Positions 61,076 to 64,000 of a stretch of DNA of 64,000 bases are shown here, piece by piece; within the stretch, counting starts at the first letter, position 1, and each line of letters opens with the position of its first letter. The translations under genes and the position numbers were made by a program. Below the pieces are notes generated by a model that was given only the letters and a program-made list of their open reading frames with translations, was not told the origin of the DNA and ran no database searches. Source of the stretch: Sulfitobacter sp. HGT1 (GTDB lineage Bacteria > Pseudomonadota > Alphaproteobacteria > Rhodobacterales > Rhodobacteraceae); contig NZ_BLWI01000002.1 in assembly GCF_013282155.1 (NCBI RefSeq), positions 124,001-188,000 of the forward strand, in the 5' to 3' direction.

Positions 61076-61191
61076 CGTCACATCTCGTCCTTAAGATTTC
61101 GCCCCGAAGGCGCGGCTTTGCAGAGGATTGTCTGTATTTTCCGGTCTGCCAGACAAGGGCAGCCAGATGGCCCACACCTGGACCCATTTCA

Positions 61192-61221
61192 GCAAAAAGC
61201 CCGATGCGCAAACACCGGGCT
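61192..61221 (-). terminator. Terminator after the small secreted protein gene
   Basis: On the minus strand AGCCCG and CGGGCT pair across a 12-base loop and are followed by TTTTGC. Confidence 0.65.
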
Positions 61222-61247
61222 ATTCAAATGCCTGTGGGCTGCCGCGT

Positions 61248-61544
61248 TTAGCTACAGCCTTTTTCACCCGGAATGCAGGAATACGTCACAGGGCGCGGCT
61301 TGTGGTAATGCGCTTTGCGGACCTTCTTGACCGGATGCGCTTTGACCTGCTGATAGGTCATGGTCTGGTTTGGCGTACCGCAGCAGATCACACCTTGAAT
61401 CGTAATGGGCTGAAGCCCGGCCGGGCAGTAGTTTGCACTGGTGGGGTATGGGTACACTTTGGCTTCGGCAGAAACCTGAGCAGGCAGGACAATCGCCCCC
61501 ATCATGCTAAGGCCGGCGATCATTGCTGTTGGTAAACGCATCAT
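61248..61544 (-). CDS. Small secreted Cys/His-containing protein
   Basis: A 98-residue protein with a signal peptide (RLPTAMIAGLSMMGAIVLPAQVSA). The mature part has five Cys (NYCPAG, GVICCGT, YSCIPGEKGCS) and a His/Lys stretch (AHPVKKVRKAHYHKPRP). Such a layout suggests a disulfide-bonded periplasmic protein, possibly metal-binding; no family was recognised. It lies 0.7 kb from the bufferin genes but on the other strand. ATG at 61544 or 61541. Confidence 0.75.
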   Translation of the reverse strand: MMRLPTAMIAGLSMMGAIVLPAQVSAEAKVYPYPTSANYCPAGLQPITIQGVICCGTPNQTMTYQQVKAHPVKKVRKAHYHKPRPVTYSCIPGEKGCS

Positions 61545-61560
61545 ATCCCTCGTCTATTTT

Positions 61561-61623
61561 CCGCTTTTGTTCAGCTTTGCCCACTGGGGGCCATCAAGTC
61601 TAGCCCTTTTGCAACAAAAGCGG
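61561..61623. repeat. Inverted repeat between P450 and the small secreted protein gene
   Basis: CCGCTTTTGTT (61561-61571) and AACAAAAGCGG (61613-61623) are perfect 11-base arms with a 41-base spacer. It may be the P450 terminator or an operator for the secreted-protein gene. Confidence 0.5.
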
Positions 61624-61630
61624 GCCAAAT

Positions 61631-62818
61631 CTAGGGAAATGGCCGGGAGGGCAGATAGGCCGGACCGTGAAACCGGATGCGCCCGCCCAGCTTGCGGCCC
61701 TGTTTCAACCTGTAGTCGGGATAGCGGTTCAGGAACCGCGCCAGCGCGATGCGCCCCTCCATCCGCGCGAGGGTCAAGCCGACGCAGACATGCGGCCCAC
61801 CGGCAAAGGCAAGGTGGCGGTTGGGGTGACGGGTGATGTCGAACCGCGTGGGGTCATCAAACACCGCAGGGTCGCGATTGGCGGCACCGATGCACAGATG
61901 CAGGTTGCTGCCCGCGGGGATGGCGTGACCGCCAAGGGTGACGGGGGCGGTCGTCTCGCGATTGCCGAACTGGTTGGGGGACCGGAAACGCAGCACTTCC
62001 TCGACCGCCGTGTTGATCAGCGACGGGTCGGCCAACAGTCTGGCGCGTTGATCGGGGTGATCGTGCAGCAGGGCAAGGCCCGATCCGATCAGGTTCGTCG
62101 TGGTTTCATGGCCCGCGTTCAGGATGAAAATGCAGTTCTGGATCAGCTCGATTTCCGACAGCGTCCCGCCGTCGTCGCCGTTGATCAGACGGGTCAGCAC
62201 ATCGGTTTCGGGATCACCGGGGGATGCTTTGCGCCGCGCGATCAGGTCTTGCAGGTAGGCTTTGAAATCGCGCACCGCCTGATGGCCGCGTTCCAGTTGC
62301 GCGCCCGTCAGCGTGGGCTCCAGCGCGCCAAGGATGGCGAGAGACCAGTCGCGCAGGGGGCCGCGCTCGGAGAGCGGCACGTCAAGCAGGTTGCCAATGA
62401 TCTGGATCGGAATGGTCGCGGCGAAATTTTCGACCAGATCGGCATCTTGCGGCATCGCGTCGAGCAGGTGATCGACGATGGCGATCAGCCCCGGCTCCAT
62501 CCGCGCCAATGCCTTGGGCGTCAGGGCGGCGGTCATGATGCGGCGCACGCGGGTGTGCAGGGGCGGATCGTTGAACACGAGGCTGGTGGTATGATGTTCG
62601 AACAGCGGCGAGCCGACCCTGAATTTCGGCGCAAACGCCGCGCGTTTATCCGAGATATAGGTGGTGGTGTCACGGTAGATCGCGCTCAGATGGGCATGGC
62701 CGGAGATCAGAAACGACCCGTCGGGCTGCGGACACACAGGCGCGTCGGCGAGCAGCCGGTCGTAATGGGGAAAGGGGTTGTCGGTGAACCCGTCGGGGGG
62801 ATTGGAGAGATCAAACAT
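61631..62818 (-). CDS. Cytochrome P450
   Basis: A 395-residue soluble class I bacterial P450. The I-helix oxygen-activation motif is ILNAGHETTTNLIG, the K-helix ExxR is in VEEVLRF, and the heme-Cys loop is LAFAGGPHVCVGLTLARMEG. No ferredoxin or ferredoxin reductase gene is adjacent, so redox partners must come from elsewhere. The substrate is unknown. It starts with MFDLSNPPDGFTDNPFPHYDRLL, typical of the CYP family in Rhodobacteraceae. Confidence 0.94.
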   Translation of the reverse strand: MFDLSNPPDGFTDNPFPHYDRLLADAPVCPQPDGSFLISGHAHLSAIYRDTTTYISDKRAAFAPKFRVGSPLFEHHTTSLVFNDPPLHTRVRRIMTAALTPKALARMEPGLIAIVDHLLDAMPQDADLVENFAATIPIQIIGNLLDVPLSERGPLRDWSLAILGALEPTLTGAQLERGHQAVRDFKAYLQDLIARRKASPGDPETDVLTRLINGDDGGTLSEIELIQNCIFILNAGHETTTNLIGSGLALLHDHPDQRARLLADPSLINTAVEEVLRFRSPNQFGNRETTAPVTLGGHAIPAGSNLHLCIGAANRDPAVFDDPTRFDITRHPNRHLAFAGGPHVCVGLTLARMEGRIALARFLNRYPDYRLKQGRKLGGRIRFHGPAYLPSRPFP

Positions 62819-63179
62819 GGGAGGAGTTTGAGCGGATTTGGGGGTAAGTCAATGCGGTGTTATGGGGTTACCCGTGGGTGGTGTTAAGGTGTTGGTATTG
62901 TTGGTTTGTTTATGGTTGAGGGGGTGTAGGGTGGGATTTATCCCACGTTGCGGTCAGGTGGGGAAAATCCCCACCTTACGGTTGCCGCGCCCGAACCGAG
63001 GGGCGGGAAGCGAAGCGCCCTCCCCGTGGGGGCGGTTCGGGCGCTGCCAAATCGGAGATTTGGCATGGGTTAGGGATGTCCTTAGGAAAGGGTAAGGTTG
63101 GACGTCATCCCAAGATATAGAATTGTGAAGTAAATTTCAGCTCCCGAGTTTCGAGAACGCAATTTAAGATAAATAGAAC
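62819..63179. repeat. Gene-free spacer with four clustered palindromes
   Basis: About 360 bases without a gene. From about 62860 to 62940 the plus strand is almost free of C. Then four perfect hairpins follow: GTGGGA-TTTA-TCCCAC (62931-62946), AGGTGGGGA-AAA-TCCCCACCT (62956-62976), GCGCCCGAACCG (62987-62998) with CGGTTCGGGCGC (63033-63044), and TGCCAAATC-GGA-GATTTGGCA (63045-63065). After 63110 the DNA becomes AT-rich. The cluster looks like a REP-type or boundary element. Confidence 0.8.
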
Positions 63180-63854
63180 CTATAGAAACTTTTTACGAAT
63201 GAGGTCAGACGCCGCGCTTAGATACTCGTGCAAAGATGTTGTAACTTCCATAAAATCACTTCGTTCGCCATGATTAAACGCAACAAAACTTGTGGTTTCA
63301 GCATCAAATTTAACATGCCTACTTACAAGTGCCCCGTGGTTCGAATGAGTATGGTCACTCAGCAGGCGATAGAGTCCATCGTATTCTTCGTTCATTCCAG
63401 CTAATCGAAATTTCTCTTCAACTGAAACCCTTCTTTTCCACTTCTTCTCTATCTTATCTATCACGCTCTCGTTTTCTGAAATCTCATTGTCCAAATTTTG
63501 AATACTATTCAGACTTGAAAAATACGGGTTACCTTTCTTTGCGTTTTCGAATTTTTTCTTTTTAGATCTCGCAGATCGAAACCTTAGGTTATCCAAATAT
63601 GAGGGATCACTCTCCAAAACTTTCATCTCAATGAATGTTTCGACTATTTGCCTCAAAATAGGATAGGAATGGTATCCTAGACGTTTATCTAACATGGCTA
63701 GACATCCCCACGCCATTTCCATCATTGATAGGTATAAGCTCACAAACTCAAAATCGGCAGGTTTACCTTTGTGGAATACGATTCTTTCGGTCTCAGGTAT
63801 GAGCGTCTCAAAAATTAGACTTTGCACCGCTTCAAAGTCATAACCTCCACTCAC
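63180..63854 (-). CDS. AT-rich DUF5677-like protein gene
   Basis: A 224-residue, mainly helical soluble protein: SLYLSMMEMAWGCLAMLDKRLGYHSYPILRQIVETFIEMKVL, then a Lys-rich loop (RSARSKKKKFENAKKG) and LYRLLSDHTHSNHGALVSRHV. The LRQIVET and SDHTHSNHG pattern is like DUF5677 proteins, found in defence and mobile contexts. Its base composition is clearly lower in GC than the rest of the window, with Lys, Ser, Asn and Ile codons ending in A or T, which suggests recent transfer. It starts at GTG, whose GTGA overlaps the stop of the upstream gene. Confidence 0.7.
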   Translation of the reverse strand: MSGGYDFEAVQSLIFETLIPETERIVFHKGKPADFEFVSLYLSMMEMAWGCLAMLDKRLGYHSYPILRQIVETFIEMKVLESDPSYLDNLRFRSARSKKKKFENAKKGNPYFSSLNSIQNLDNEISENESVIDKIEKKWKRRVSVEEKFRLAGMNEEYDGLYRLLSDHTHSNHGALVSRHVKFDAETTSFVAFNHGERSDFMEVTTSLHEYLSAASDLIRKKFL

Positions 63855-64000
63855 CCAATAACCCCCATAAACTCACGCCACTCGCCTTTACTCATCCCAG
63901 AGGTCTCTTGCGTGACTTCCTCACCCTTCAACATCCGGCGGATACAATCAAGGGATGTATGGGAAAGGGTCGCTCCACCAAGACGGTAATCCTCGAAGGC
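63851..64000 (-). CDS. C-terminal end of a probable FAD-dependent thymidylate synthase
   Basis: The last 49 codons of a gene entering from the right edge: AFEDYRLGGATLSHTSLDCIRRM, then SGMSKGEWREFMGVIG and TGA. The AFxxYRLxG pattern resembles the C-terminus of ThyX of Rhodobacterales, as I recall it; the diagnostic RHRxxS motif is outside the window, so the call is tentative. Composition is normal for the genome, in contrast to the coupled downstream gene. Confidence 0.45.
   Translation of the reverse strand, partial: AFEDYRLGGATLSHTSLDCIRRMLKGEEVTQETSGMSKGEWREFMGVIG

Noticed and set aside
62931-63065. CRISPR array
   Set aside because: The palindromes differ from each other and there is no repeated unit with regular spacers.

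Overview
The window is chromosomal DNA of an alphaproteobacterium, almost certainly a member of the Rhodobacteraceae (Roseobacter group). Evidence: moderately high GC with gene-dense, short-intergenic layout; an alphaproteobacterial class I PHA cluster with a PhaR repressor and CTGC-N3-GCAG sites; an alphaproteobacterial-type Fur fragment; DUF3572, DUF2842 and DUF6524 family proteins; and a dispersed intergenic repeat (GCCTTCGGCGAGGATATTT and variants) that I associate with this family. No phage, transposase, integrase or CRISPR array was seen.

Layout. 1-5.7 kb: tail of a Fur-family regulator, a TetR regulator, a periplasmic Do-type protease, a GNAT acetyltransferase and hflK-hflC (membrane proteolysis control). 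5.8-8.1 kb: rpiA-gor. 8.3-13.5 kb: a glutathione transferase, L-serine dehydratase, nitroreductase, a 3-hydroxyisobutyrate-dehydrogenase-like enzyme and a divergent pirin. 13.5-18.8 kb: an autoregulated TetR gene, a small lipoprotein, hom-glpX-recJ and tRNA-Glu. 19-27.8 kb: an FAD/NAD(P)-binding protein, an H-NOX-like protein coupled to an HNOBA-GGDEF diguanylate cyclase, an MttB-family methyltransferase, HAD and DUF3572 proteins, a PleD-like diguanylate cyclase and an EamA transporter. 27.7-37.4 kb: thiamine diphosphokinase, a long acidic protein of unknown function, purA, secG, pyrG, rlmJ and a tandem TerB pair. 37.5-45.7 kb: an eight-gene polyamine/amine operon (ABC importer, two glutamine-synthetase-like ligases, a class I amidotransferase and a PuuB-like oxidase). 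45.8-52.2 kb: a DegT aminotransferase and the PHA cluster (phaR, phaP, phaC divergent from phaZ). 52.2-56 kb: two alpha/beta hydrolases, small unknown genes and an MFS transporter. 56-62.8 kb: thrS, a bufferin-type (DUF2282/MNIO/DUF2063/DoxX) locus, an ArsC-like protein, a small secreted Cys/His protein and a cytochrome P450. The last 1.2 kb changes character: a cluster of four palindromes, then an AT-rich DUF5677-like gene translationally coupled to the 3' end of a probable thyX.

Most notable systems: (1) the bufferin locus, a ribosomally made, probably MNIO-modified, copper-related peptide system; (2) a two-gene relay resembling a split soluble guanylate cyclase, with a diguanylate cyclase output, in which the H-NOX partner lacks the heme-ligating His and the Tyr-x-Ser-x-Arg motif; (3) PHA metabolism with visible PhaR boxes; (4) several enzymes that keep their fold but have lost catalytic residues (an alpha/beta hydrolase with no nucleophile Ser, a PleD-like receiver with no phospho-acceptor Asp). 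All functional calls are from reading the sequence and knowledge of families; no database search was run.
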